Shown here piece by piece: positions 8,949 through 18,098 of a stretch of DNA of 64,000 bases. Source of the stretch: Lachnospiraceae bacterium (lineage in GTDB: Bacteria; Bacillota; Clostridia; Lachnospirales; Lachnospiraceae); contig QXWO01000005.1 in NCBI GenBank assembly GCA_009911035.1, forward strand, positions 124,001 through 188,000. Reading direction: 5' to 3'. Each line of letters begins with the position of its first letter. Position 1 is the first letter of the stretch. A program made the position numbers and the translations under genes. Below the pieces are notes generated by a model. The model saw only the letters and a list, made by a program, of their open reading frames with translations, made no database searches and had not been told where the DNA came from.

Positions 8949-8990
8949 TATGTTCATTTATCCCCACATTAAAGTGGCTAAATGAACATA
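8949..8990. promoter_or_regulatory. 42-bp nested palindrome, candidate DeoR operator
   Basis: The outer arms TATGTTCATTTA (8949-8960) and TAAATGAACATA (8979-8990) are perfect 12-bp inverted complements. An inner CCAC/GTGG pair flanks the ATTAAA centre. It sits in the AT-rich 8777-9110 region about 120 bases upstream of the operon promoter. The rest of that region shows only weak repeats (for example TGTC-ATAATG-GACA near 9044-9057) and no gene. Confidence 0.5.
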
Positions 8991-9139
8991 TACGCTGAAT
9001 TTATAGTATTTATGCACATATTTTGACTGTTTATCCGTGTTATATGTCATAATGGACACAATATATTCAATAATTTTGTACAAATAAACATTTAATCAAG
9101 CAAATATCGGATGCCGCGTTTTGCGACCTGCCTTATGTT

Positions 9140-9178
9140 AACAAACGCTGCCTCGCTTCGCGAGCCAGCTTATTGTAA
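9140..9178 (-). repeat. Terminator-linked repeat, copy 1
   Basis: This is a member of the dispersed ~40-bp family. On the minus strand it begins TTACAATAAGCTGGC and ends CAGCGTTTGTT, with a CTCGC-TTC-GCGAG core hairpin. It directly follows the U-tract of the amylase terminator at 9180-9212. Confidence 0.85.
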
Positions 9179-9179
9179 A

Positions 9180-9212
9180 AAAAGCAGATGCCCTGCACTG
9201 GCATCTGCTTTT
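9180..9212 (-). terminator. Rho-independent terminator of the GH13 gene
   Basis: The 13-bp stem AAAAGCAGATGCC / GGCATCTGCTTTT has a 7-base loop and is followed on the minus strand by a T-tract. It lies 16 bases after the amylase stop codon. Confidence 0.9.
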
Positions 9213-9228
9213 AACGATCAATATTCAT

Positions 9229-11355
9229 TTATGCAAACTTTTCCCAGAAGCTTTCCTGCCCTACATATTTCAGCACAAGCGCAGAGGTCGCCGGTAAAGT
9301 AACAGAAATCTTTCCTGCCACTGATGCATACTCCTTTGGCTCCGTGGAATACCCCTCCGCATGGGTAAGCATCAGTGTTTTAACTTTACATTCTTTCGGA
9401 ATTCCCAACTGCCATATCGACACATTCCTGTTCATCTCATAATCGTTATTGTTGACCAAAACGATAGTTGCTTCTTTCCTGTTGAATCTTCCGTAACCAA
9501 GCATATTATAGTCACGGTCAATATATTTCAGGGAACCTGTGAGAATTTCCGGATTTTCCTTGTGAATGCGAATCATTTCCCTGTGGAATTCTATCAGCTC
9601 TTTATTTTCATGCCCCCATGGATAAGTCCTTCTATTATCCGGATCAGTAAATCCGCAGACCCCGGCCTCATCCCCGTAATAAATCGTAGGCGCACCCGGC
9701 CACGTCATCTGAATGACTACCGCTTCCCGCATGACGGCTACATTAACGCCCTCATTGGCTGCCTGTGCCCCCAGGGAATTCGTCCTTCCCACCTTCTTGT
9801 TGGTTCTGGTAAGGAATCTGGAATGGTCATGGTTGGAAAGTTCATTCATTGCTATATGGAGAGAGGGGGTGGTGAAGCTGGACATATGATGGTTCATTGC
9901 CCCTATAAAGCTGTCTGCATTGCCGTACAAGTCGCCCCTGTAATCGTCGCTGTGCTTCTGCATACCTGTCAGGAACCATGTCACAGGCTCCATAAAGGCA
10001 TCGTAATTCATGACCGTATCCCACTCTTTACCGTTGAGCCATTCCCTTGGAGAACCATAATGCTCTGCCAGCACTATGGCATCGGGATTTGCCTCCCGGA
10101 CAGCCCGTCTGAATTCTCTCCAGAAATAATGGTTATATTCCGGACTGTGTCCCAAATCGGCTGCCACATCCAGACGCCATCCGTCTGCATTATATGGGGG
10201 TGACACCCATTTGGCTGCAATCCGCATTACATACTCAAAGAGTTCCTTGGACTTTTCATAATTCAGTTTCGGCAGGGTATCATGCCCCCACCATCCGTCA
10301 TAGCTCCCGTTATAGGGCCATGCATTTTCATTATAAAACTGGAAATAATCGTGATAAGGGCTTTCCCTGCATATATGTGCGCCTTTTTCATAGCCTTCGG
10401 CATTTTCATAAATCCGTTCCTTGTCCATCCATTTATTAAAGGAACCGCAGTGGTTAAATACGCCGTCTAAAATCACACGCATACCTCTTTTATGGGCTTC
10501 CTCAACCACCTTTGCAAAGAGTTCATTGCTGGCGTCCAGATTCTTTTTGTTGGTCACTCTGTCAATATATCTGGATGCAAATCTGTTTTCATGCTGGTCA
10601 TAGTTCAGCAGTTCACCCTCATCGCTTACAATTTTTCCCACATGAGGATCGATGCAGTCATAATCCTGAATATCATATTTGTGATTGGAGGGGGAAACGA
10701 ACAGCGGATTAAAGTAAATTACATCCACCCCAAGCTCCTGCAGGTAATCCATCTTATCCAGTACCCCCTGCAGATCTCCGCCATAAAACTCACGGACGCC
10801 CATAACAGCCGGATATTTATTCCAGTCTTCCACCCTTACCGTCTTGTCGCCAATATATTCGTACTCTCCCGAAAGGACATCGTTAGAAGGATCCCCATTG
10901 TAAAAACGGTCCACGTAGATCTGGTACATGACCGCTCCCTTGGCCCACTTAGGCGTCTTGAATCCCGGAATCACACGAAAGGCATATTCCGGCATTGTCT
11001 CCTTTACCACGCCTCTTACGTCATACAGACACATTATCTTCCCTACCTGGACCTCAAAATGATAAGAGTACTCTACGTCTTCCACTTCCGTTTCACAAGC
11101 AAAATAATCAAAATACTCATCACCGCTTTCCCAGGTCATAAGATGCTTCTGCCCGTTATTCACCATAAATACTCTGTCAATATTATTGATGGCCGCCCGG
11201 AACCTGATTGTAATTTTAGAATAAGGATTCGGCTCACAGGGAGATAAATAGTCCTCCGTTGTATCACTAAACATCGCTTTCCTGTTGACAACAGGCCGCA
11301 TCTCCGCGATATAATGCCTGCTGTAATCTACTTTCAAAAACTGATCCAAGTCCAT
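9229..11355 (-). CDS. GH13 alpha-amylase-family enzyme (neopullulanase/cyclomaltodextrinase-like)
   Basis: This 708-residue enzyme probably hydrolyses alpha-glucans. An N-terminal beta domain (about residues 1-130) of the neopullulanase type precedes the (beta/alpha)8 barrel. Conserved regions are DGVFNH (297-302), GWRLDVA with nucleophile D396, the acid/base E431 in VLAEHYG, and NHDHSR with D510. There is no signal peptide, so it acts on imported malto-oligosaccharides. The start at 11355 is preferred over the ATG at 11394 because a -10 box ends 6 bases before the upstream ATG, while GGAG lies 8 bases before the chosen one. The gene is monocistronic, bounded by its own promoter and terminator. 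Confidence 0.9.
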   Translation of the reverse strand: MDLDQFLKVDYSRHYIAEMRPVVNRKAMFSDTTEDYLSPCEPNPYSKITIRFRAAINNIDRVFMVNNGQKHLMTWESGDEYFDYFACETEVEDVEYSYHFEVQVGKIMCLYDVRGVVKETMPEYAFRVIPGFKTPKWAKGAVMYQIYVDRFYNGDPSNDVLSGEYEYIGDKTVRVEDWNKYPAVMGVREFYGGDLQGVLDKMDYLQELGVDVIYFNPLFVSPSNHKYDIQDYDCIDPHVGKIVSDEGELLNYDQHENRFASRYIDRVTNKKNLDASNELFAKVVEEAHKRGMRVILDGVFNHCGSFNKWMDKERIYENAEGYEKGAHICRESPYHDYFQFYNENAWPYNGSYDGWWGHDTLPKLNYEKSKELFEYVMRIAAKWVSPPYNADGWRLDVAADLGHSPEYNHYFWREFRRAVREANPDAIVLAEHYGSPREWLNGKEWDTVMNYDAFMEPVTWFLTGMQKHSDDYRGDLYGNADSFIGAMNHHMSSFTTPSLHIAMNELSNHDHSRFLTRTNKKVGRTNSLGAQAANEGVNVAVMREAVVIQMTWPGAPTIYYGDEAGVCGFTDPDNRRTYPWGHENKELIEFHREMIRIHKENPEILTGSLKYIDRDYNMLGYGRFNRKEATIVLVNNNDYEMNRNVSIWQLGIPKECKVKTLMLTHAEGYSTEPKEYASVAGKISVTLPATSALVLKYVGQESFWEKFA

Positions 11356-11399
11356 ACTGTCAACTCCGTTTCCTCGTGAAAAATAGTCATACATTTTAT

Positions 11400-11429
11400 A
11401 TTATACTATATAATCCTGTCAGTTTACAA
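11400..11429 (-). promoter_or_regulatory. Promoter of the GH13 gene
   Basis: On the minus strand, TTGTAA (11424-11429), an 18-base spacer and TATAAT (11400-11405) are seen. The expected transcript start is at about 11393, which is why the downstream ATG at 11355 is chosen as the start codon. Confidence 0.7.
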
Positions 11430-11496
11430 CCCCCTGTGGCGGAAAGCAATTTCAAAATAGCCAAACAGCTATTTACAATGCTGGGTATAGGACAGT

Positions 11497-11522
11497 AAAA
11501 AAGACAGTAACAAGTTACTGTC
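11497..11522 (-). terminator. Terminator downstream of ftsH
   Basis: The 9-bp perfect stem GACAGTAAC / GTTACTGTC (11503-11511, 11514-11522) is followed by six T on the minus strand, and by CTTTTT on the plus strand. It ends the tilS-hpt-ftsH unit. The remaining 11523-11680 sequence holds no gene that I can support. Confidence 0.8.
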
Positions 11523-11680
11523 CTTTTTAGAGAAGGTATTTCTTTCTTATGGGGTATAGCAAAAAACTATATAATGTATTGGGGGGTTACAAGTAGTATA
11601 ATAGCATAACCTATACTTTGCGTAAATACTCACGATTCACAAATATAACAATTTACTGCAATAATTTTTGTGCATATTCA

Positions 11681-13519
11681 CTAATTTTCTGGCAGTGCTT
11701 CCGAAACAGCGCCTTCAGTGCCAAATAAAGCCTCAAATTCCGCCCTTCCAATCTTTTCTTTTTGAAGGAGAAGCTCCGCGCACCCATGCAGTACATCCGC
11801 ATGTTCTAAAATAATTTCCTTAGCCTTTGCATAGCAGTCATCAATAATATTTCTTACTTCTCTGTCAATTTCTCCCGCGATCAGTTCACTGTGGCTCTTT
11901 GCATGGGCAAGGTCCCTTCCGATAAACACTTCATCGTCATCGCTGTCATAGTTGATAACGCCTATATTTTCAGACATACCGTATCTGGTCACCATATCCC
12001 GGGCCGCCTTGGTAGCCTTCTTGATATCGCTGGATGCGCCTGTCGTGATATCGCTGAAAATGATTTCCTCGGCGATCCGGCCGCCTAATGACACCATAAT
12101 ATCCTGCAGCATCTTGCCCTTCGTAATGAACATATCGTCATTTTCAGGGAGAGGCATGGTATAACCTGCTGCCCCAAGCCCTGTAGGAATAATTGATACG
12201 GTATAAACCGGCCCTACATCCGGCAGTACATGGAACAAAATTGCATGGCCGGCTTCATGGTATGCTGTAATCTTCTTTTCTTTGTCTGTAATAATACGAC
12301 TCTTCTTTTCTGCGCCGATTCCTACTTTAATAAAGGATTTCTTGATGTCTTCCTGAATCACATAGCTTCTGTTGTGTTTGGCCGCCACAATAGATGCCTC
12401 GTTCAGAAGGTTCTCCAAATCCGCTCCCGTAAAACCTGCTGTCGTCTGGGCAATCTGTTTCAGGTCCACGTCCTCTGCCAGCGGCTTATTCCTGGCATGT
12501 ACCTTAAGAATATCTTCCCTCCCGCCTATATCCGGCCTGTTAACGCTGATTTTTCTGTCAAACCGTCCCGGACGCAGAATCGCTGGGTCCAGAATGTCTA
12601 CCCGGTTAGTAGCTGCAAGGACAATGATTCCTTCATTCACGCCAAAACCATCCATCTCAACAAGAAGCTGGTTCAAGGTCTGCTCCCTCTCATCGTGGCC
12701 GCCGCCCATACCTGTTCCCCGGCGTCTTGCCACTGCATCAATCTCATCTATAAATACAATACAGGGGGAATGTCTCTTGGCGTCCTCGAACAGATCCCTT
12801 ACTCTGGAAGCGCCCACGCCCACAAACATTTCCACAAAATCAGAACCGGATATGCTAAAGAAGGGAACTCCCGCCTCCCCGGCAATCGCTTTGGCCAGCA
12901 GGGTTTTTCCGGTACCAGGCGCACCCTCTAAAAGCACGCCCTTGGGAATTCTCGCCCCTACCTTGGTAAATTTAGCAGGCTCCTTTAAGAATTCCACAAT
13001 TTCTTCCAGTTCTTCTTTTTCTTCCTTAAGTCCCGCCACATCTTTCAGGGTAAGTTTGCCGTCCCCCATGGAAAGCCGTGCCCGGCTCTTGCCGAAATTC
13101 ATCATCTTACTGCTGCCGCCTGCATTCTGGCTGTTCATCATCACAAAAAAGAACACCATTACAATAATTGCAAGAAGCACCGGAAATACGCTTGTGAGAA
13201 ACCAGCTTTCCTCCTGGACCTTCTTTACATCCGGGTTGATTCCGTGGTCAATAAGAAGTTTTTCCATTTCCGTCACATCCGTCACATACAGCGTCTTGGC
13301 AGGGCCGTTTGCGAGAATAAAATTCACTTCTCCAGCCGGCGTCTGCCGGCTGGGTGTGATGCTTGCATAAACCACATTACCGGCTTCCAGATCCTGAAGC
13401 AGTGTCCCTCTGTTGTACTCTACCTGATCGTTATCCAGAAGGCTTGGTATGACCAGAAGGGCCAGCAGAAGCAGCACCAGTATGAAATATACATTATATC
13501 CTTTATTTTTTTTATTCAA
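11681..13519 (-). CDS. ftsH: ATP-dependent zinc metalloprotease FtsH
   Basis: This 612-residue membrane-anchored AAA+ protease degrades misfolded and regulatory membrane proteins. Transmembrane helices lie at about residues 9-27 and 106-127, with an extracytoplasmic domain between them. The AAA module has Walker A GAPGTGKT (199-206), Walker B IVFIDEID (near 254-261) and the second region of homology ending RPGRFDR. The zinc motif HEAGH is at 421-425. The start is a TTG preceded by GAGGTAAC. It follows hpt in the conserved tilS-hpt-ftsH order, and the full family length is present. Confidence 0.97.
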   Translation of the reverse strand: MNKKNKGYNVYFILVLLLLALLVIPSLLDNDQVEYNRGTLLQDLEAGNVVYASITPSRQTPAGEVNFILANGPAKTLYVTDVTEMEKLLIDHGINPDVKKVQEESWFLTSVFPVLLAIIVMVFFFVMMNSQNAGGSSKMMNFGKSRARLSMGDGKLTLKDVAGLKEEKEELEEIVEFLKEPAKFTKVGARIPKGVLLEGAPGTGKTLLAKAIAGEAGVPFFSISGSDFVEMFVGVGASRVRDLFEDAKRHSPCIVFIDEIDAVARRRGTGMGGGHDEREQTLNQLLVEMDGFGVNEGIIVLAATNRVDILDPAILRPGRFDRKISVNRPDIGGREDILKVHARNKPLAEDVDLKQIAQTTAGFTGADLENLLNEASIVAAKHNRSYVIQEDIKKSFIKVGIGAEKKSRIITDKEKKITAYHEAGHAILFHVLPDVGPVYTVSIIPTGLGAAGYTMPLPENDDMFITKGKMLQDIMVSLGGRIAEEIIFSDITTGASSDIKKATKAARDMVTRYGMSENIGVINYDSDDDEVFIGRDLAHAKSHSELIAGEIDREVRNIIDDCYAKAKEIILEHADVLHGCAELLLQKEKIGRAEFEALFGTEGAVSEALPEN

Positions 13520-13558
13520 CTTTGTTACCTCACTTACCGGGAAGCCCCGGCTATGTTT

Positions 13559-14083
13559 TTATTCAAATTCTATTATGCCGATATAAGGAAGATTTCTGTG
13601 TTTCTGGTCATAGTCAAGCCCATATCCCACAATAAACTTATCGGGGATCACAAACCCGTTATAATCCACATGCACATCCACCACCCTGCGCTCCGGTTTA
13701 TCCAGCAGGGTACATAGCTTTAAGCTTTCCGGTCCCCTGTCCTTGAGCATTTCAAGCAGATAGCTCAAAGTCCGCCCGGTGTCAACGATATCCTCCACAA
13801 CAATGACGTCTTTCCCCTTTATCGGTTCGTCCAGATCCTTTACAATTCTAACCACGCCGCTGGATTCTGTCTCCCTTCCATAACTGGAAACAGACATAAA
13901 GTCCAGAGAAACAGGCACTGTGATTCTTTTTGCCAGTTCACATGCAAAGAAACTTGCTCCTTTGAGCACACAGATCAAATGTACGGCTTTTCCTGCATAC
14001 TCTTTACTTATCTGTTCCCCAAGTTCCCTGATTCTGGCGTCCACCTCTTCTTCCGTAAACAACACGCTAATCTTTTCAGCCAT
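13559..14083 (-). CDS. hpt: Hypoxanthine phosphoribosyltransferase
   Basis: This 174-residue purine-salvage enzyme joins hypoxanthine or guanine to PRPP. The PRPP loop is seen as VIVVEDIVDTGRTL, with the upstream LKGASFFACELAKR segment and the C-terminal FIVGYGLDYDQKHRNLPYIG that closes the base site. The start at 14083 is chosen for AAAGGAG 8 bases upstream; an in-frame ATG 30 bases earlier lacks this. It lies between tilS and ftsH, the standard Firmicute arrangement. Confidence 0.96.
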   Translation of the reverse strand: MAEKISVLFTEEEVDARIRELGEQISKEYAGKAVHLICVLKGASFFACELAKRITVPVSLDFMSVSSYGRETESSGVVRIVKDLDEPIKGKDVIVVEDIVDTGRTLSYLLEMLKDRGPESLKLCTLLDKPERRVVDVHVDYNGFVIPDKFIVGYGLDYDQKHRNLPYIGIIEFE

Positions 14084-14130
14084 TTCAATGACTCCTTTCT
14101 TCTCCGGCGGCATCCTCCCGCCCTTTGTAC

Positions 14131-15534
14131 CTATATCTTTTTGTCCAGAATACTGACCTGCATAATTTTCCGGGTATCTTCCCGGACCTTATAGTATTCG
14201 CTCATTCTGTAACCGGGCACCCACATAATGTGGGAGCCATCTGCCAGCACATAAATTTTATCCCGCTCCTGCCGGGGAATCTTCTCATTTACGAAATAAT
14301 CCTGTAATGATTTATGTCCCATTTTATTATTTATAGTGAGGTAATCTCCCCCTCTTCTGGCACGAAACATTGCAGACGAAGTTATTTTATCATAATCAAA
14401 CCATTTCGTATATGTTTTTTGTGGAATATTTTGAGAATATTCCCGTAAAAACACAGTGATTTCCACCGTTCCAAGCCCCGGCGCCTCAAAAACGGAAGGA
14501 AATGTTATCCTGTGTTCGGGCAGCTCTCCCTGACCGGACATATACGCTGTATCCTTTGCTTCTTTCCTTTGTATCATACCCAAATCATATTTTTTATAAA
14601 CCGCAAGTCCGTAAGGAAGATGAATCTCTCCGTTTCTTTCTCCGGACAAAAGCCGGTCTGCACTCCTTATGTGGGCCGCTGTAATATCCTTTCTGCTTCC
14701 CGCCGCCTGACCGATACAGTAAAGAAGAATGCATCCTCTTAGATAGACATCCTCCTTCAGCAGCTCCGGTATCCGGATCTTGACCCGCCCCGGCCCGGTA
14801 CCAGCCTTTACGCAGCGCTTTATGGCTGCCTTTACCTGCCTGTCTATATAGTCCTGAGCCTCCAGCAGCAAATCTGCCGTCCGGTTCATATTGGCCGATG
14901 CCCCCTGACAGATTTCTTCCTCCGCATAGGCCAGAATATGGTGCCTGATCCGGTTCCGGGTATAAATATCCTGTGCGTTGGTACTGTCATGGCAGAAAGG
15001 AATGTTCCGCTCCAAAAGCCAGCCTTCAATTTCATTCCGGCTCAAACACAGTACCGGGCGTATCACATTCCCGTTTACAGGACGAATCCCCCCCGCTCCG
15101 GCAAGCCCGGTACCCCGGAATAAATGGAACAGCATGGTTTCCGCTCTGTCGTTGCTGTTATGGGCAACTGCAATTTTACCTTTTTCTCCCCCCAGAACCT
15201 CCCCAAAGGCCCGGTACCGGATTCTTCTTCCCGCCTCTTCCGTGGAAATTCCGTACTCTTTTGCCCTGCCTTCCACGTCCTCCTCCACAAGATGAAAAGG
15301 AACACCCTGCCTTTTGCACAGCTCCCTGACATAATCCGCGTCTTCTGACGCATCCGGCCTGATTTTGTGGTTAACGTGTACGGCCCGGAGGGTAAAAGGA
15401 ATCTTCTTCCGGATTTCAAGTAAGACAAAAAGGAGGCAAACAGAATCTGCGCCCCCTGAAATTCCTGCCACTACCATATCTCCGGCTTCTATCATCTGAT
15501 ATTCTTTGACATAATTCAGTACTTTATTGATCAT
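14131..15534 (-). CDS. tilS: tRNA(Ile)-lysidine synthetase
   Basis: TilS converts the wobble cytidine of tRNA-Ile(CAU) to lysidine, using ATP and lysine. The PP-loop SGGADS is at residues 26-31, and the conserved VNHKIRPDASEDADYVREL stretch follows. A C-terminal TilS substrate-binding domain is present (TKWFDYDK onward). I place the start at 15534 because MINKVLNY gives the usual TilS N-terminus; its ribosome site is weak. An alternative ATG at 15594 overlaps the end of the SpoIIE-like gene and would imply coupled translation of a 20-residue hydrophobic extension. Confidence 0.93.
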   Translation of the reverse strand: MINKVLNYVKEYQMIEAGDMVVAGISGGADSVCLLFVLLEIRKKIPFTLRAVHVNHKIRPDASEDADYVRELCKRQGVPFHLVEEDVEGRAKEYGISTEEAGRRIRYRAFGEVLGGEKGKIAVAHNSNDRAETMLFHLFRGTGLAGAGGIRPVNGNVIRPVLCLSRNEIEGWLLERNIPFCHDSTNAQDIYTRNRIRHHILAYAEEEICQGASANMNRTADLLLEAQDYIDRQVKAAIKRCVKAGTGPGRVKIRIPELLKEDVYLRGCILLYCIGQAAGSRKDITAAHIRSADRLLSGERNGEIHLPYGLAVYKKYDLGMIQRKEAKDTAYMSGQGELPEHRITFPSVFEAPGLGTVEITVFLREYSQNIPQKTYTKWFDYDKITSSAMFRARRGGDYLTINNKMGHKSLQDYFVNEKIPRQERDKIYVLADGSHIMWVPGYRMSEYYKVREDTRKIMQVSILDKKI

Positions 15535-15575
15535 ACTATATAATATAACGGAATAAGAGGAAAAAAGAAAGAGGC

Positions 15576-16781
15576 TTACCCTTCTTTTTTCCATATTCCT
15601 ATGACCAGCACCGTCATATCATCCCGGATACGCCCCCGGCACTGATGAATGCAGAAATTTAATATGGCATTAGCCATTTCTCCGGGATTTTCCAGATTGG
15701 TGCTTCCGATAACCTCCGGCAGCATGTCCTCTCCTATTCCCTGCGAAAGGGCGTCCAGCACGCCGTCCGAAATCATAATGATATAGTCCCCATCCATAAG
15801 ACTCCTGCCCACTGCTTCCATGTCCGGCTTCTGAAAAATGCCAAGGGGCAGGTTCCCGGAGGAGATCCGGTCAACCAGATGCTGTCTCTTGATATAAGAA
15901 CAGGCGCTTCCCACTTTCACAAAATGGCACTCGCCACTGTAAAGGTCCATGCTGCAGAGGTCAAGCGTGGACATATTGGCATTTTCCTCTCCCGCCATTA
16001 ACGCACTGTTGATCATCTGGATTGCCATTTCCATCTGAAATCCCGCCTCTAAAAATTTCTGCATCAGCTCCACCACCATAGTACTGTCGTTGCAGGCTTT
16101 GTCCCCTGAACCCATACCGTCGGAAAGAACGGCTGTCAGATTGCCTGTCTGGGTTTCAAAAAAAGCATAATTGTCACCGGAAATCTTTTCCGTTTCTTTT
16201 ACCGCCTTTGCCACCCCTGTCAGTACATGGTACCGTGCTTCCTCCACATAGTAAAAGGTCTGCCAGTCCGCCCCCACGAAAAAGGGGTTATCCTGGGCGC
16301 TTACCAGCCGCATGCCAAGAAGCACGGAAAGCAGATCCCCAATCTCTTCCGATGAAAGACTGTTTTTCTTTATATTTTTTACAGTGATGGAAACTTCCAT
16401 CCTGCCTGTTTCATTTTCAATCAGATACAGATTCTTAAGCTGGATATCCACCTCCCTAAGGGCATGGGAGATCTGCCTGTAACGGCGTTCCCCCATGGGC
16501 ACACACCTTCTTGCCTCCTCAGCAAGCTGGGTCATAATCTGGGCCATTTCCTGAAGATGTTCTATCATCAAATCCTTGTTTTCATTCAGGCGCTTCTGCC
16601 ATACAAAGTCCCTTCTGTCCGTGTTCACCTCTTCAGGCAGTACTTCCCGGTTATTTTCAGTCTCCCTAAAGCTTTCCGCCAGTTCTCTGATAGAATCCGC
16701 ATAAGTAAGTAATTTCCTTCTTCCATATTCCGGCAGTATACTGTTAAATTCTTCTCTTTCGCCTAAAATCTGCTTTTTCAT
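15576..16781 (-). CDS. spoIIE: SpoIIE-type PP2C phosphatase lacking the membrane domain
   Basis: The protein has 401 residues, about half the length of B. subtilis SpoIIE. The C-terminal PP2C/SpoIIE phosphatase domain (about residues 185-400) has the metal motifs AVLSDGMGSGDKA and IIMISDGVLDAL, and aligns in layout with SpoIIE, which dephosphorylates SpoIIAA to activate SigF. Upstream is a soluble, charged helical region (1-180). The multi-helix membrane region of Bacillus SpoIIE is absent. Its place between divIC and tilS is the normal spoIIE locus, so it is called by both domain and synteny. The start has GGAGGCGG upstream, and a 21-bp-spaced promoter precedes it. Confidence 0.82.
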   Translation of the reverse strand: MKKQILGEREEFNSILPEYGRRKLLTYADSIRELAESFRETENNREVLPEEVNTDRRDFVWQKRLNENKDLMIEHLQEMAQIMTQLAEEARRCVPMGERRYRQISHALREVDIQLKNLYLIENETGRMEVSITVKNIKKNSLSSEEIGDLLSVLLGMRLVSAQDNPFFVGADWQTFYYVEEARYHVLTGVAKAVKETEKISGDNYAFFETQTGNLTAVLSDGMGSGDKACNDSTMVVELMQKFLEAGFQMEMAIQMINSALMAGEENANMSTLDLCSMDLYSGECHFVKVGSACSYIKRQHLVDRISSGNLPLGIFQKPDMEAVGRSLMDGDYIIMISDGVLDALSQGIGEDMLPEVIGSTNLENPGEMANAILNFCIHQCRGRIRDDMTVLVIGIWKKEG

Positions 16782-16804
16782 ATGACCGCCTCCTGCAAAG
16801 GATT

Positions 16805-16837
16805 ATTATACCTGCCAAAGGAAAAATAGTTTGTCAA
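16805..16837 (-). promoter_or_regulatory. spoIIE-type promoter with 21-bp spacing and 0A-like boxes
   Basis: On the minus strand, TTGACA (16832-16837) and TATAAT (16805-16810) are 21 bases apart. This is too far for ordinary SigA use, but it is the spacing known for the Spo0A-activated spoIIE promoter of B. subtilis. TGTCAAA-type sequences (0A box consensus TGTCGAA) overlap the -35 and recur at 16864-16870. Confidence 0.55.
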
Positions 16838-16868
16838 AAAAAAGCGGCCGGAGAATAAAATTTTTTGA

Positions 16869-16894
16869 CAAAAAAAGCAGGCCGAAAGCCTGCT
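16869..16894 (-). terminator. Terminator of the hup-divIC gene group
   Basis: The 7-bp stem AGCAGGC / GCCTGCT has a 5-base loop and is followed by seven T on the minus strand. Its first base overlaps the divIC stop codon. It separates divIC from the promoter of the SpoIIE-like gene. Confidence 0.88.
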
Positions 16895-17199
16895 CAGTTC
16901 TCATTTTTAAATAAAATCTCGCCTTCATACACCAATCCAAGTTTATCCCGGGCTACTTCTTCAATATACTTCTTGGTATGGGTATATTTTTCAAATTCTT
17001 CTATTTCTCTGGCGCGTTCTTCTTCTGCCGCAATCTGTTCCTCTAACGCCAGTTCCTTCTGCCGGTACGCTTCCTTCTTGGCCATCAGCTCCACACTGTT
17101 AAAAGCTACCACGATCAGAAGCATAACTACTACAATATATACAAGGAACAGGCCAAAACGGTTCTGCCGCCTTTTTCTGTATGCAACTTTCCTTGCCAT
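16894..17199 (-). CDS. divIC: Septum formation initiator DivIC/FtsB-like
   Basis: This is a 101-residue single-pass division protein. One transmembrane helix (about residues 15-37) is followed by a charged coiled coil (about 40-75) and the conserved C-terminal stretch EEVARDKLGLVYEGEILF. It forms a complex with FtsL and DivIB at the septum. The start at 17199 follows GGAGGGGGAG; an earlier in-frame ATG overlaps that site. It comes last in rqcP-yabP-yabQ-divIC, as in B. subtilis. Confidence 0.92.
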   Translation of the reverse strand: MARKVAYRKRRQNRFGLFLVYIVVVMLLIVVAFNSVELMAKKEAYRQKELALEEQIAAEEERAREIEEFEKYTHTKKYIEEVARDKLGLVYEGEILFKNEN

Positions 17200-17232
17200 A
17201 GGCCACTCCCCCTCCGGCACTGCCATCTGTGT

Positions 17233-17727
17233 TCAATGCTTGCATAATGTTATTTTAAGTAAATTCACTCTTTCCGTCAACTTCTTTTTCAGGCATCTGC
17301 CTGCTTTCTTCCCTTTTTTTGAAACTGCACAGGCTCCTCCCCTCACTTTGCCCCCTGCAAACCGCACTGGTTTGAACAAAAACCGGAGTATACAAAAAAG
17401 TCCATGAAAAATACGTTCTATGACCATGGTTATGATTTTGACCAAAAAAGGACTGACACTCTTTTTGTAAGCCGCCATCCCCAGCGCTGCACCAAACACC
17501 GCAAACCAACGCAATATGCCGTTATTTTCCTCATAAAGCATATAAAATACACCAATAGCGCAGGCTATCCAGAAAATCAAATCTTCCACCGAGATCAGAA
17601 ACAGATTATGCCGTATCAGCCGGCGCATTATGATAAACCCGTCATACACAAAAGTGATAAGAATTCCCATTAAAAAGGAATGCAGGAGAAAAGTTACTTC
17701 ATCAATGATACTTTGGCTCATAGGCAC
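17233..17727 (-). CDS. yabQ: Spore cortex protein YabQ
   Basis: This 164-residue membrane protein has hydrophobic segments at about residues 8-32, 45-65 and 70-86, followed by a basic C-terminal tail. The pattern (LLHSFLMGILITFVYDGF near the start) and its place directly after yabP match YabQ, which B. subtilis needs to build the spore cortex. It abuts the yabP stop codon. Sequence conservation in this family is low, so synteny carries much of the call. Confidence 0.88.
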   Translation of the reverse strand: MPMSQSIIDEVTFLLHSFLMGILITFVYDGFIIMRRLIRHNLFLISVEDLIFWIACAIGVFYMLYEENNGILRWFAVFGAALGMAAYKKSVSPFLVKIITMVIERIFHGLFCILRFLFKPVRFAGGKVRGGACAVSKKGKKAGRCLKKKLTERVNLLKITLCKH

Positions 17728-18018
17728 CTACTTGAATAATCTTGAAAGCAATGACTCACCCTTAGCTCCCATATTGGACTGCTCCGAATAAGTGAAACTG
17801 TCTATCCTGCCGTCAATATCTACTTCCCCTTTGTCTAAGGTGAGACGGTTCACATGCAGTTCATTTCCCTTGATCATGAGCATCCCCTGCTCGGTTTCCA
17901 ATATGATCTCATTCTCATCAAAGGACAGCACATCATTCACACCAGTCAGATTACATGTCCTTCTGTTATTCAGTATCAGCTTATGCGCCCGTTTATTTAC
18001 ATTCGTCAGTTCTTCCAT
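17728..18018 (-). CDS. yabP: Sporulation protein YabP
   Basis: This 96-residue YabP/YqfC-family protein shows the family pattern NRRTCNLTGVNDVLSFDENEI and a C-terminal IDGRIDSFTYS. It is produced in the mother cell and, with YabQ, is tied to spore coat and cortex formation. The start ATG at 18018 has AGGAG at ideal spacing; a GTG 6 bases earlier would be too close to that site. It is followed immediately by yabQ. Confidence 0.9.
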   Translation of the reverse strand: MEELTNVNKRAHKLILNNRRTCNLTGVNDVLSFDENEIILETEQGMLMIKGNELHVNRLTLDKGEVDIDGRIDSFTYSEQSNMGAKGESLLSRLFK

Positions 18019-18098
18019 AACCACTCTCCTGATACAATCTTCTCTACAAGATTATATTAGGGAACCTGCCATTATAGAATCATTTTTTGCAATCACCT

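Noticed and set aside
8777-9110. Possible purine riboswitch before the nucleoside importer operon
   Set aside because: No purine-type three-way junction could be traced; the region is AT-rich with a palindrome that suits an operator better.
9361-11247. Long plus-strand open frames opposite the GH13 gene
   Set aside because: They lie fully inside a motif-rich minus-strand gene, have no ribosome sites, and read as His/Ile-rich low-sense protein.
12372-13370. 332-codon plus-strand frame opposite ftsH
   Set aside because: It is antisense to a certain ftsH gene; Ser/Pro-rich composition is a shadow of the opposite codons.
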